Assembly: GCA_026129095.1 (NCBI GenBank)
Contig: JAHCIT010000001.1
Coordinates: 248,245-312,244 of the forward strand
Source of the DNA: Deltaproteobacteria bacterium
GTDB lineage: Bacteria; JAGRBM01; JAHCIT01
Reading direction: 5' to 3'
Length of the DNA stretch: 64,000 bases
The position numbers and the translations under genes are program-made. Positions 10,016-19,541 of the stretch are shown piece after piece. The notes beneath the pieces are model-generated. The model made no database searches. It worked only from the letters and a program-made list of their open reading frames with translations, and had not been told where the DNA came from. Each line of letters opens with the position of its first letter. Positions within the stretch are counted from its first letter, which is position 1.

Positions 10016-11355
10016 GACAGTTTCTCGCCGAGGTAGTCGATGATCCCGCTGGCTGCGACGCGTTCCTGCTTCATCGTGTCGCGGTCGCGCACGGTGACGG
10101 TGCCGTCCTTCACCGAATCGGCGTCTACCGTGATGCCGAACGGCGTTCCGATCTCGTCCTGCCGGCGGTAACGCTTGCCGATCGAGCCGGAGAGATCATA
10201 GTCCACGTTCCACCGCTTCTTGAGGTCGCGGTACAGCCTGTCGGCCATCTCCGGCATGCCGTCCTTCTTCGTCAGCGGAAAGACGGCCGCCTTCACCGGC
10301 GCGATCCGGGGGTGGAACCGCATGACGATGCGGGTTTCGGGCTGGCCCTTCTCGTCCGGCGCGGTGTCCTCGGCGTAGGCGTCCACGAGGAACGCCAGCG
10401 TCCCGCGGTCGGCCCCGGCCGACGGCTCGATCACGTAGGGAACGAACCGCTCGCGGGACTGCGGGTCGGTGTATTCGAGCGACTTGCCCGAGAACTGCTG
10501 GTGCTGCCTGAGGTCGAAATCCGTCCGGTTGGCGATCCCCTCCAGTTCCGACCAGCCGAAGGGGAAAAGATACTCCACGTCCGAGCAGCCCCGCGCATAG
10601 TGCGCCAGTTCGTCCGCCTCATGGGCCCGCAGGCGCAGGTTTTCCTTCCGGATACCCAGGTTCACGTACCAGTTGAACCGGGCATCCTTCCAGTAGTTGT
10701 ACCACTCCTCGTCCGAGCCCGGCTTGCAGAAGAACTCGATCTCCATCTGCTCGAACTCGCGCACCCGGAAGGTGAACTGCTTGGGCGTGATCTCGTTCCG
10801 GAAGCTCTTGCCGATCTGCGCGATCCCGAACGGGATCTTCTGCCGCGAGGTCTCCAGCACGTTCTTGAAATTGACGAAGATCCCCTGCGCCGTCTCCGGC
10901 CGGAGGTAAACCTGCGCGGCGGTGTCCTCCATCGGGCCCACGAAGGTCTTGAACATCAGGTTGAACTTGCGCGCCTCGGTGAGCTGGCACTCATCGTGCT
11001 GGCCGGGGGCCTTGCTCGGCTTCTTCGGGCACTGGGATTCGGCCAGGTGATCCTCGCGGAACCGGCCCTTGCAGGTCTTGCAGTCCACCATCGGGTCGCT
11101 GAAGCCCGACACGTGCCCCGACGCCTCCCAGACGCGGGGGTGCATGAGGATCGAGCAGTCCACCCCGGCCATGTCGTCCCGCTCGGTGACGGTGCTCCGC
11201 CACCACTCGCGCTTGACGTTGTTCTTGAGCTCCACGCCCACGGGGCCGTAGTCCCAGCAGCCGTTCAGGCCGCCGTAGATCTCCGACGACTGGAACACGA
11301 ACCCCCGCCGCTTGGCGAGGGAGACGATCTTCTCCATGGTGACGGTCTGGGACAC
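10012..11355 (-). CDS. glyS: Glycyl-tRNA synthetase, homodimeric class II type
   Basis: Protein of 447 residues matching the alpha2-type GlyRS (GlyQS), not the alpha2beta2 type of many proteobacteria. Visible motifs include the N-terminal Gly-Phe-Val-Phe-Gln-Ser-Ser-Glu-Ile-Tyr-Gly-Gly, class II motif 2 around Gly-Lys-Ser-Phe-Arg-Asn-Glu-Ile with Phe-x-Met/Gln-x-Glu-Ile-Glu-Phe, and motif 3 in Pro-Ser-Ala-Gly-Ala-Asp-Arg. A Cys-x2-Cys...Cys insert sits near residues 93-122. The anticodon-binding domain closes the protein. An ATG six codons inside (Met-Glu-Lys-Ile-Val) is an equally possible start. Overlaps ppdK by four bases. Confidence 0.93.
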
Positions 11356-11517
11356 TTTTTTGACGGTTCCTTGCTCGGTTTGGAGTCAGAAATGGCCCGC
11401 CTGCCGCTCACGGCCGGACGGGGACCGGTATCTGTCCCGAAGGGTGAGGCAAATCAAGGGGTTGGGGGAGGGCGGGAAGGGTGGCCGAAACCCATACGAA
11501 ATGGCAGATTTCGGGGG

Positions 11518-12324
11518 ATGCCCAAAGAGCGCCGCCACTGGACCCGTGAGGAGTTGATTCTTGCGTTCAACCTGTACTGCCGGATGTCGTTCGGGCGGCT
11601 GCACCGGGGGAATCCGGAGATCATCGCTCTTTCACAGCGGATTGGACGTACGCCCAGTTCCGTCGCCATGAAAGCCTGTAACTTTGCCAGTCTCGACCCC
11701 ATGCACCGGGAGAGGGGCGTCAAGGGGCTCACAGGGGCGAGTGAAATGGACCGGGCCATTTGGGCGGAGTTCCACCAGAATTGGGAAAAGTTGGCCTTCG
11801 AGAGCCAGCGGCAGCTTGCAGATTTGCCGCCAGCAGCGACGATGGCAGATCAAGAAGGCCTCTATTTCCCCAAGGGAGAAACCGAAAAAAGCGTCACGGT
11901 CCGAGTGCGGCTCGTTCAAGGATTTTTCCGCGAATCGGTGCTCTCCAGCTATCGGAACGAATGCGCGTTCTGCCGTATCCAGCCGGGCCAACTCCTGAAC
12001 GCCAGTCATATCGTTCCGTGGAAGGATAACGTCGAAAAGCGGGCCGACCCGACGAATGGCCTCGCCCTCTGTGCGCTCCATGACCGAGCCTTCGACCGGG
12101 GGCTGATGACCTTGGACGACGGGCTCAACATAGTGGTGGCGAAGGAGTTGAAGCAGGTGAAGAACCCCTCACCGGTCCACAAGGCGGCCCTAATCGACCT
12201 CGAAGGGGAACCGCTCCGAAAGCCCGAAAGGTTCGCACCCGATCCGGATGCCCTCGACTTCCACCGAAATAGCATCTTCGGGAAAATCTCCAACGACCCG
12301 GAAGATGAACTCATTGTTCAATAA
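11518..12324 (+). CDS. HNH endonuclease
   Basis: Protein of about 268 residues. The open frame extends far upstream, antisense to glyS, but the real start is taken at the ATG at 11518 because the conserved region begins here (Trp-Thr-Arg-Glu-Glu-Leu-Ile-Leu-Ala-Phe). The N-terminal part, with Gly-Arg-Thr-Pro-Ser-Ser-Val-Ala-Met-Lys and Phe-Ala-Ser-Leu-Asp-Pro, is typical of a family of putative restriction-type HNH proteins. The nuclease motif follows: Cys-x2-Cys, Ala-Ser-His-Ile-Val-Pro-Trp, Asn-Gly-Leu-Ala-Leu-Cys-x2-His-Asp-x2-Phe-Asp-Arg-Gly. No methyltransferase is nearby, so it is either a modification-dependent nuclease or an orphan. Confidence 0.8.
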   Translation: MPKERRHWTREELILAFNLYCRMSFGRLHRGNPEIIALSQRIGRTPSSVAMKACNFASLDPMHRERGVKGLTGASEMDRAIWAEFHQNWEKLAFESQRQLADLPPAATMADQEGLYFPKGETEKSVTVRVRLVQGFFRESVLSSYRNECAFCRIQPGQLLNASHIVPWKDNVEKRADPTNGLALCALHDRAFDRGLMTLDDGLNIVVAKELKQVKNPSPVHKAALIDLEGEPLRKPERFAPDPDALDFHRNSIFGKISNDPEDELIVQ

Positions 12325-12436
12325 ATCCTGCGCCGTCCTGGCCAAGCTCCCCCTTCAGATCAAGCTCGGTTGAAACCGCAGCGCTAGACACCGGTTTACG
12401 GCCTAGCCAGGTACGACTGCAGGGGAAGCTTTCACC

Positions 12437-12721
12437 ATGAAAATCATCCTTGAAATAGACAGTTTGGATTTGGCGCAAATCACCAGCGGGTTAGAGGCCC
12501 GCCGGGATGCTTGGAAGCGAACCCTAGACTATTTGCGTGGCATAGACCCTTGCGACGACTTCTTGATTGAAGAGTGCAAAGACGCCAGTGAGGCAGAGGC
12601 GATCTACAAGGATTACGATAGGATTTTGTCCGACTTGTACCATCAGGAAACAAGCTACCGCCAGCAAACGGGCCGGGTAATTGGTCAACTGTTATCGTCA
12701 TTCATGGCAGAGCACCGATAA
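12437..12721 (+). CDS. Small conserved-looking protein, function unknown
   Basis: Protein of 94 residues, acidic and helical, with no membrane segment. Features are an N-terminal Glu-Ile-Asp-Ser-Leu-Asp-Leu-Ala-Gln-Ile strand/helix, a Gly-Leu-Glu-Ala-Arg-x2-Ala-Trp-x2-Thr motif, an Ile-Glu-Glu-Cys pair and a Tyr-rich helix. A GGGGAA stretch about 14 bases before the ATG may be the ribosome binding site. Base composition is less GC-rich than its neighbours, consistent with acquisition together with the HNH gene 112 bases upstream. I do not recognise the family. Confidence 0.5.
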   Translation: MKIILEIDSLDLAQITSGLEARRDAWKRTLDYLRGIDPCDDFLIEECKDASEAEAIYKDYDRILSDLYHQETSYRQQTGRVIGQLLSSFMAEHR

Positions 12722-12782
12722 CAGAAGAAGCCTCAATCTCATTTCCGCCCTTCCTCCCCCTCCGCTACACTCCCCCTCTCCC

Positions 12783-13673
12783 ATGCCCGAACCCGTCACC
12801 ATCACCGCCCGCGACGGCTGGCTCCTGAAGGGCGACCTGCACGAGCCCTCCGGCTCCGCACGGGGGACGGTGCTGGCCGGCCATGCGATGATGGCCAACC
12901 GCCGGAGCCTTGACCGGCCGCCGGGGGAGGGACTGGTGGCGACGCTCGTCCGGGGCGGGCTGCGCGTCGTGACGGTGGACGTGCGCGGCCACGGGGAGAG
13001 CGGGCCGCTGCCGCCCGAGGGCGGCGCCTACAGCTACGACGACATCGTGGAGAAGGACATTCCGGCGGCGGTGGAGTTCGTCCGCACGCGGTTTCCCGGC
13101 AAGGCGGCGCTCCTCGGCCACTCGCTCGTGGGCCACGCGGCGCTCGCCTGGCTCAGCGGGCCGGAGGCGGCGGGAACGGGCGGACTTTCCGCGATCGCCG
13201 CCTACGCGCCGAACGCGTGGCTGAAGTCATGCGAGCCGGACGAAAAACGGTGGCAGGCGAAGCTCGCCCAGCTCCGGATGTGGGAGCAGATGTCGCAGGC
13301 GAAGGGATATTTCCCCGCCCGGCAGATGAAGATCGGCTCGGATGACGTGTCGGGGCCCTATATCCGGCAGTTCGTCCAGTGGGCCAGCGAGGACCGCTGG
13401 GTGTCGCTCGCGGGGCGGGACTACCGGGCCGGGCTCGCCACGCTCCGGATACCACTGCTGGTGGCCGTGGGGGCGGGCGACCGGATGCTCTGCGTGCCCG
13501 GATGCTGCGAGCGGTTTCTCTCGCCGGTCCCGGGTGAGCGGATCACCTGGTGGCTCGTCTCGGAGGCGGGCGGCTTCGGCCTCGACGCCGACCACATGCC
13601 GCTCGTGACCGACGCCCGCGCCCGCCCGCTGTGGGAACGCACGGCGGACTGGCTCCGGGACCGGCTGGGGTGA
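12783..13673 (+). CDS. Alpha/beta hydrolase
   Basis: Protein of 296 residues. The fold markers are an N-terminal beta-hairpin with Arg-Asp-Gly-Trp-Leu-Leu, the oxyanion-hole region Gly-His-Ala-Met-Met, the strand Val-Val-Thr-Val-Asp-Val-Arg-Gly-His-Gly-Glu-Ser, and the nucleophile elbow Gly-His-Ser-Leu-Val-Gly near residues 106-111. A late Asp (Val-Gly-Ala-Gly-Asp-Arg) and a His (Asp-Ala-Asp-His-Met-Pro) complete a Ser-Asp-His triad. Substrate unknown. The frame is open further upstream, but this ATG is where homology-like sequence begins; it follows a pyrimidine-rich stretch with no ribosome binding site. Confidence 0.75.
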   Translation: MPEPVTITARDGWLLKGDLHEPSGSARGTVLAGHAMMANRRSLDRPPGEGLVATLVRGGLRVVTVDVRGHGESGPLPPEGGAYSYDDIVEKDIPAAVEFVRTRFPGKAALLGHSLVGHAALAWLSGPEAAGTGGLSAIAAYAPNAWLKSCEPDEKRWQAKLAQLRMWEQMSQAKGYFPARQMKIGSDDVSGPYIRQFVQWASEDRWVSLAGRDYRAGLATLRIPLLVAVGAGDRMLCVPGCCERFLSPVPGERITWWLVSEAGGFGLDADHMPLVTDARARPLWERTADWLRDRLG

Positions 13674-13681
13674 GGGCGGCC

Positions 13682-14017
13682 GTGAAACTACCCAACGGTG
13701 ACCGGGCAATTATCGACATCCGCAAGCTGACCGGATACTGCCTGAATCCGGACCACCCCACCGGAAAACACAAGGCGAGGCAGTTCGAAGTCGCCGCCGG
13801 AATAACCGCACAAAACGCCGGCTCCCTGCGGGACGCCCTCGCGAAGGCGGCCTTTGAGCGTGAAGCCATTACCGTCAAGACCAACGAATACGGCGTCTTT
13901 TACCAGATCGACCTTGATTTTCCGGGTCCAGCCGGACCGGTCCGGGTCCGCTCGGCATGGATCATCAACCGGGGCGAGAATGACCCGCGGCTTGTGACCT
14001 GTTTCGTCCTCCGGTAG
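13682..14017 (+). CDS. DUF6883-like protein
   Basis: Protein of about 111 residues, GTG start; an in-frame GTG at 13670 overlapping the hydrolase stop is an alternative. Recognisable family landmarks are Leu-Pro-Asn-Gly-Asp-Arg-Ala, Gly-Tyr-Cys-Leu-Asn-Pro-Asp-His-Pro-x-Gly-Lys-His-Lys-Ala-Arg, Asn-Glu-Tyr-Gly-x3-Tyr and Val-Arg-Ser-Ala-Trp-Ile-Ile-x-Arg-Gly-Glu. In other genomes this domain occurs as a stand-alone protein or at the end of larger, toxin-like proteins, commonly with DUF4926 next to it, as here (10-base gap). The conserved His, Lys, Arg and Asp/Glu residues would suit a small enzyme or nuclease, which is inference only. Confidence 0.7.
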   Translation: MKLPNGDRAIIDIRKLTGYCLNPDHPTGKHKARQFEVAAGITAQNAGSLRDALAKAAFEREAITVKTNEYGVFYQIDLDFPGPAGPVRVRSAWIINRGENDPRLVTCFVLR

Positions 14018-14027
14018 AATTGCCCTC

Positions 14028-14252
14028 ATGAGTGAGCCCATCAGAGAACTGGACGCTGTCGCACTGGCCGAGCCAATCCCCGGCCAGAATCTCCAGCGCG
14101 GCCATGTGGGCACGGTGGTTCATCAATATCCGGACGGGACGCTGGAAGTGGAATTCAGTGATTCTCGGGGCGTCGCCTACGCCTTTGCCACAGTCCAGCC
14201 GGATCTGCTTATCCGTCTTTACAATGAGCCCCCGAGGGCCAGGGCTGTATAG
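14028..14252 (+). CDS. DUF4926 domain protein
   Basis: Protein of 74 residues. It matches the DUF4926 layout: Ile-Arg-Glu-Leu-Asp-x-Val-Ala-Leu, a Pro-containing turn, Leu-x-Arg-Gly-His-Val-Gly-Thr-Val-Val-His, Gly-Thr-Leu-Glu-Val-Glu-Phe-Ser-Asp and a closing strand, i.e. a small SH3-like barrel. Located 10 bases downstream of the DUF6883-like gene, so co-transcribed; such pairing recalls a toxin and its immunity or binding partner, unproven. Its end is 14 bases from the convergent acyl-CoA dehydrogenase stop. Confidence 0.75.
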   Translation: MSEPIRELDAVALAEPIPGQNLQRGHVGTVVHQYPDGTLEVEFSDSRGVAYAFATVQPDLLIRLYNEPPRARAV

Positions 14253-14266
14253 CGGCCACTCCCCGT

Positions 14267-15436
14267 TCAGATCGCAAACCTTTTGACGAGGTTCCTGGCG
14301 ATGAGGGTTTTCAGCACCTCGTTGGAGCCCTCGCCGATCAGCATGAGCGGGGCGTCGCGGTAGAGCCGCTCGATCTCGAACTCCTCGGAAAATCCGTAGC
14401 CGCCGTGGATCCGCATGGCCTCGAGCGCGTGGCGGGCGCAGGCCTCCGAGGCGAACAGCTTCGCCATGCTGGCCTCGAGGTCGCACCGCTCGCCGCGGTC
14501 CTTCTTCTTTGCGGCGTTCCAGACGAGCAGCTCGGCTGCCTCAAGATCGGTGGCCATGTCGGCAAGCTTGGCGCCCACGAGCTGGTGCTGCCAGATGGGC
14601 TTGCCGAAGGTCTCGCGCTCCTGCGCGTATTTCACGGCCGCCGTGAAGGCCGCCCGGAGCACGCCCACGCTGCGGGAAGCCACGTTGATGCGCCCGAGCT
14701 CCAGCCCGTTCATCACCTGCAGGAACCCCCTGCCCTCCCATTCGGGTCCGCCCACGAGGTTCGATGCCGGTACCGGGAAATCCTCGAAGGTGAGTTCCGA
14801 GGTCGGAACGCCACGCAGACCCAGCTTGGGGATGTTCTTCGACACCCGGAAGCCCGCATGGCCCTTTTCGATGATGAACCCGCTGATGCCGGCGTGCGGC
14901 GGATCTGACTGCGGGTTGGTCTTCGCCAGCAGGAAGAAGGCGTTTCCGTCGGAATTGGTGATCCACATTTTCGCGCCGTTGACGCGGTAGACGTCGCCGT
15001 CGCGGATCGCCTTCGTGCGCATGGAGGCGACGTCGCTGCCCCCGTGGGCCTCCGACAGGGCGAGCCCGCCGCGCAGTTCGCCCGTGGCCATCCTGGGCAG
15101 CCACCGCCGTTTCTGCTCATCGGTACCGAAGGTTTTTACCGAATGGGCCATCATCGTCTGCGTGTTGAGCATCGACGACAGCGTCATCCAGCAGGCGGCA
15201 AGCTCGGCCACCACCAGCGCATAGGTGGAGGTGTCCCAGCCAAGGCCCCCGTATTCGGCAGGGATGGTGGCGCCGAACAGGCCCAGTTTCCTGAAGCCCT
15301 CCAGCGCCTCGTGCGGGTATTCGTCGTTGTGGTCCCAGCGCGAGACGTGCGGCCGGATATCCTTCTCCAGCCACCGGCGCACCGAGTCCAGTATCTGCGT
15401 CTGCTCGCTGTCGGGTTCGATGGGCATGGACGCCAA
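14267..15436 (-). CDS. Acyl-CoA dehydrogenase
   Basis: Protein of 389 residues, standard length. Oxidises acyl-CoA to enoyl-CoA with FAD. Visible are the N-terminal helical domain, Ala-Leu-Ser-Glu-x-His-Gly-Gly-Ser-Asp (FAD/substrate site), Trp-Ile-Thr-Asn in the beta domain, and the C-terminal Ile-His-Gly-Gly-Tyr-Gly-Phe followed by Tyr-Arg-Asp-Ala and Gly-Glu-Gly-Ser-Asn-Glu, where the catalytic Glu of short/medium-chain enzymes is expected. The TTG at 15436 has an AAGG six bases upstream; an ATG nine bases inside is the alternative start. One base separates it from the upstream nitronate monooxygenase gene, so they form an operon. Confidence 0.9.
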   Translation of the reverse strand: MASMPIEPDSEQTQILDSVRRWLEKDIRPHVSRWDHNDEYPHEALEGFRKLGLFGATIPAEYGGLGWDTSTYALVVAELAACWMTLSSMLNTQTMMAHSVKTFGTDEQKRRWLPRMATGELRGGLALSEAHGGSDVASMRTKAIRDGDVYRVNGAKMWITNSDGNAFFLLAKTNPQSDPPHAGISGFIIEKGHAGFRVSKNIPKLGLRGVPTSELTFEDFPVPASNLVGGPEWEGRGFLQVMNGLELGRINVASRSVGVLRAAFTAAVKYAQERETFGKPIWQHQLVGAKLADMATDLEAAELLVWNAAKKKDRGERCDLEASMAKLFASEACARHALEAMRIHGGYGFSEEFEIERLYRDAPLMLIGEGSNEVLKTLIARNLVKRFAI

Positions 15437-15437
15437 C

Positions 15438-16981
<1,544 letters not shown>

Positions 16982-17042
16982 ACGCGATCCTGCCCGAACC
17001 CGCATACCCTCTTTCCGACGGGGAAGTAGGGCCGTCATCTCC

Positions 17043-17855
17043 ATGACCGCACCCACGCCGTCCGACCTGAAGCATTATCTCGCCTTCGCCAGCGAGACTG
17101 GCCGCGCTGCGGGCCAGCTCATCCGTGAAAAACTGCGCGAACAGAAAACTTTCCGGTCCAAAAGCGCCGAAACGGATCTCGTGACGGAGACCGATCTGGC
17201 GGCCGAACGGCTCATCGTCGCTGCCATCGGGAAGAGCTTCCCCGGCCATTCGATCCTCGGCGAAGAAGGAACCGGGGACCGGCACTCCGGGGCCGGCTAC
17301 CAGTCCGGTTACTGCTGGGTCATTGATCCCATTGACGGGACCACGAACTTCGCCCATGGGCACCCCATTGTGGGCTGCTCGATCGGCCTGACGTGGAACG
17401 GCGAGCCAGTGGCCGGTTGCGTGAATTGTCCGGGGCTCAACGAGGAGTTCCTTGCTGCCAAGGGGCTCGGTGCGACGCTGAATGGCGAGCCGATCCGGGT
17501 TTCCGGCGTGCCCACCCTGTCCCGGTCCCTCCTCGCCACCGGGCTGCCCTATGACCGGCGTGAACGGGCCGACCATTACCTCGCCCGCTGGAAAAAGTTC
17601 CTGATGGTGTCACACGAAATCAGGCGGCTGGGGTCGGCCTCCATCGACCTGTGCTGGGTCGCCGCCGGCCGCGTGGACGGTTACTGGGAGGAAAACCTCA
17701 AGCCCTGGGATATCGCCGCCGGCATCATCATCGTCCGCGAGGCGGGCGGAATGGTTACCGGTTTTGCGGGCGAACCGCACGACCTGAACGGCCGGGAGAC
17801 ACTGGCCACCAACGGCCTCATCCATTCGGAGATGTCAGCCCTCCTAAAGGGCTGA
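17043..17855 (+). CDS. suhB: Inositol monophosphatase family protein
   Basis: Protein of 270 residues, typical length. It carries the three metal-binding motifs of the family: Gly-Glu-Glu-Gly-Thr-Gly (about residues 75-80), Asp-Pro-Ile-Asp-Gly-Thr-Thr-Asn-Phe-Ala-His-Gly (about 98-109) and Trp-Asp-Ile-Ala-Ala-Gly (about 222-227). The reaction is Mg-dependent hydrolysis of inositol-1-phosphate or a related sugar phosphate; SuhB-type members also act in transcription antitermination. An ATG at 17043 begins the conserved region, the upstream open frame being antisense shadow. Ends five bases from the convergent gshB stop. Confidence 0.88.
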   Translation: MTAPTPSDLKHYLAFASETGRAAGQLIREKLREQKTFRSKSAETDLVTETDLAAERLIVAAIGKSFPGHSILGEEGTGDRHSGAGYQSGYCWVIDPIDGTTNFAHGHPIVGCSIGLTWNGEPVAGCVNCPGLNEEFLAAKGLGATLNGEPIRVSGVPTLSRSLLATGLPYDRRERADHYLARWKKFLMVSHEIRRLGSASIDLCWVAAGRVDGYWEENLKPWDIAAGIIIVREAGGMVTGFAGEPHDLNGRETLATNGLIHSEMSALLKG

Positions 17856-17859
17856 AACC

Positions 17860-18819
17860 TTATCCGAGAATATCCGCCAGTTCGGCGAGGATCTTCCCTG
17901 AATGGGAGACTCCTGAAAATGCCTCCAGTTCGACAAGCCCGGTTGGCGAGGTGACGTTGATCTCGGTCAGATATCCGCCAATTACATCAAGACCAACGAA
18001 AAAAAGTCCGTGTTCGAGGAGCGATGGTGCCAGTGCGTCGATCAGTTCCCGTTCACGCGGTGTAATGCGTGCCGGTTCCGCCTTCCCACCGGCGGCCAGA
18101 TTCGACCGGGCCTCACCCCGGCTGGCAACGCGATTGATCGCTCCAAGCGGAATGCCGTTCCAGAGGAGTATCCGCTTGTCGCCCTTTTTCACCGCCGGGA
18201 GAAATCTTTGCGCCATCACGGGACGTGTTCCGCGCCGGGTGATCTCTTCCCAGATGACGCCGTGGTTCTCCCCCTTCAGGTCCCATATGTAGACGCTCCG
18301 TCCTGCAAACCCGTCCAGCGGCTTCAGCACGATCCGTCCGCCCTGCTCCCGGCAGAACGCATCGATATCATCCCGCCGTGCAGTCACCAGTGTCGGAGGC
18401 ATCCAGTCCGCGAAGTTGAGGGCGAAGAGTTTTTCGCTGGCAGCGCGGATACCCTCCGGCTCATTGATTACCGGTGCCCTGGAGTAGTCCAGCATCCACA
18501 GGGCCTGGAAATACTGCTGGTCAACCGGTGGATCCTTGCGCATCAGGATTACATCCACCTCGCTGCTCCTGACTGTCACCGGCTTACCACGTACCTTCCA
18601 GAATGATGTCTCCGGGCGGGTGCGGGTGCCCTGCCGGATCACCACTTCGGTCAGGCAGAGCTTCAGCTCCGGCCCCTGCAACGAAAGCCCACCTGTTTCA
18701 CAAACAAGTGTCCGATGGCCCATCCTGGAGGCGGTCTCCAGGAGTTGAAGCGTTGTATCGTGAAATGGCACCAGTGTGTGCACAGGATCGATAATGGCTG
18801 CGATGATAAGCTTGCCCAT
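17860..18819 (-). CDS. gshB: Glutathione synthetase
   Basis: Protein of 319 residues, similar to bacterial GshB. It begins with the strand-loop Ile-Ile-Ala-Ala-Ile-Ile-Asp-Pro-Val and contains Leu-Met-Arg-Lys-Asp-Pro-Pro-Val-Asp, Val-Ile-Asn-Glu-Pro-Glu-Gly-Ile-Arg, the ATP-grasp Ile-Val-Leu-Lys-Pro-Leu-Asp-Gly-Phe-Ala-Gly, and the closing Ile-Asn-Val-Thr-Ser-Pro-Thr-Gly. It joins gamma-glutamylcysteine and glycine using ATP. The start is placed by homology; the 20 in-frame residues before it do not look like GshB. Divergent from the TetR-type gene, sharing a 107-base promoter region. No gshA is visible here. Confidence 0.87.
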   Translation of the reverse strand: MGKLIIAAIIDPVHTLVPFHDTTLQLLETASRMGHRTLVCETGGLSLQGPELKLCLTEVVIRQGTRTRPETSFWKVRGKPVTVRSSEVDVILMRKDPPVDQQYFQALWMLDYSRAPVINEPEGIRAASEKLFALNFADWMPPTLVTARRDDIDAFCREQGGRIVLKPLDGFAGRSVYIWDLKGENHGVIWEEITRRGTRPVMAQRFLPAVKKGDKRILLWNGIPLGAINRVASRGEARSNLAAGGKAEPARITPRERELIDALAPSLLEHGLFFVGLDVIGGYLTEINVTSPTGLVELEAFSGVSHSGKILAELADILG

Positions 18820-18874
18820 AAGCAGGGAAGAACCTGTCCCGGCACGCCTCACAGGGCAAGACAGATAAAAACTG

Positions 18875-18886
18875 GACACTGTTGTC
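18875..18886. promoter_or_regulatory. Candidate operator between gshB and the TetR gene
   Basis: GACACTGTTGTC has GACA/TGTC arms around four bases. It lies about 40 bases before the TetR start and 56 bases from the divergent gshB start, a usual place for a TetR-family autoregulatory site. Similar but better palindromes occur at 38309 and 48156. Confidence 0.35.
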
Positions 18887-18926
18887 TAGGTTGACTGAAC
18901 CCGTTAGGTTGGGCCGGTTTACGTTT

Positions 18927-19538
18927 ATGGCCCCGCAGCTTTCACCCCAGATGCAGGAACACCGCCAGAAGCGGCTTCTTACGGTCGCCATGGAGGTGTT
19001 TGCCGAAAAGGGATATCACGATACGTCGGTGGACGATATCCTAGAACGGGCAGAGATCGCCCGTGGCACCTTTTACCGGTATTTCGACAACAAGCGGGAC
19101 TGTTTCGCACAGGCGCTCGACTACTTCTTCGAGCAGATGATGAACTTCATCCGTCCGCTCGACATTTCCGAACTATCGCTTGAGCAGTACCAGTCACTGT
19201 TCCGGACCCTGAGCCGGTCAGTTCTGAATAACCCCGGCAACCGGAAGTTCACCCGGCTGGTGCTTCTGGAAGCGCCGACGCTGGGCACCGACTTCCGCGA
19301 CCGGATTGACCGCTTTTTCGACAGCCTTGTCAATCTCGTCGCCGCCTACATCCGCAAGGCGGTCGACAAGGGACGAATCGCCCCGATCGATCCCGTGTCG
19401 GCGGCCCACGGAGTTTTGGGGCTCGGAAAAGAGGCCCTGCTGCTCTGGTACCGGAACGACCCAGCCAAACCGGGGGTCGATACCCTGATAGAAAACCTGC
19501 TCCAGCTCGCCTTCTTCGGAATGATGCCGAGAAAATAG
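18927..19538 (+). CDS. TetR/AcrR family transcriptional regulator
   Basis: Protein of 203 residues. The N-terminal DNA-binding domain is clear: Ala-Met-Glu-Val-Phe-Ala-Glu-Lys-Gly-Tyr-His-Asp-Thr-Ser-Val-Asp-Asp-Ile, then Ile-Ala-Arg-Gly-Thr-Phe-Tyr-Arg-Tyr-Phe-Asp-Asn-Lys as the recognition helix. The C-terminal ligand-binding part is all-helical and not assignable to a ligand. The ATG at 18927 is preferred to the frame's earlier start because the domain begins here. Divergent from gshB, so glutathione synthesis is one possible target. Confidence 0.88.
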   Translation: MAPQLSPQMQEHRQKRLLTVAMEVFAEKGYHDTSVDDILERAEIARGTFYRYFDNKRDCFAQALDYFFEQMMNFIRPLDISELSLEQYQSLFRTLSRSVLNNPGNRKFTRLVLLEAPTLGTDFRDRIDRFFDSLVNLVAAYIRKAVDKGRIAPIDPVSAAHGVLGLGKEALLLWYRNDPAKPGVDTLIENLLQLAFFGMMPRK

Positions 19539-19541
19539 ATC

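Noticed and set aside
10312-11517. Upstream 402 codons of the frame that contains the HNH gene
   Set aside because: They are antisense to glyS and low in complexity; conserved HNH-family sequence begins at 11518.
11518-14252. Prophage or integrative element
   Set aside because: No integrase, att-like direct repeats, tRNA boundary or structural genes; only modest composition change.
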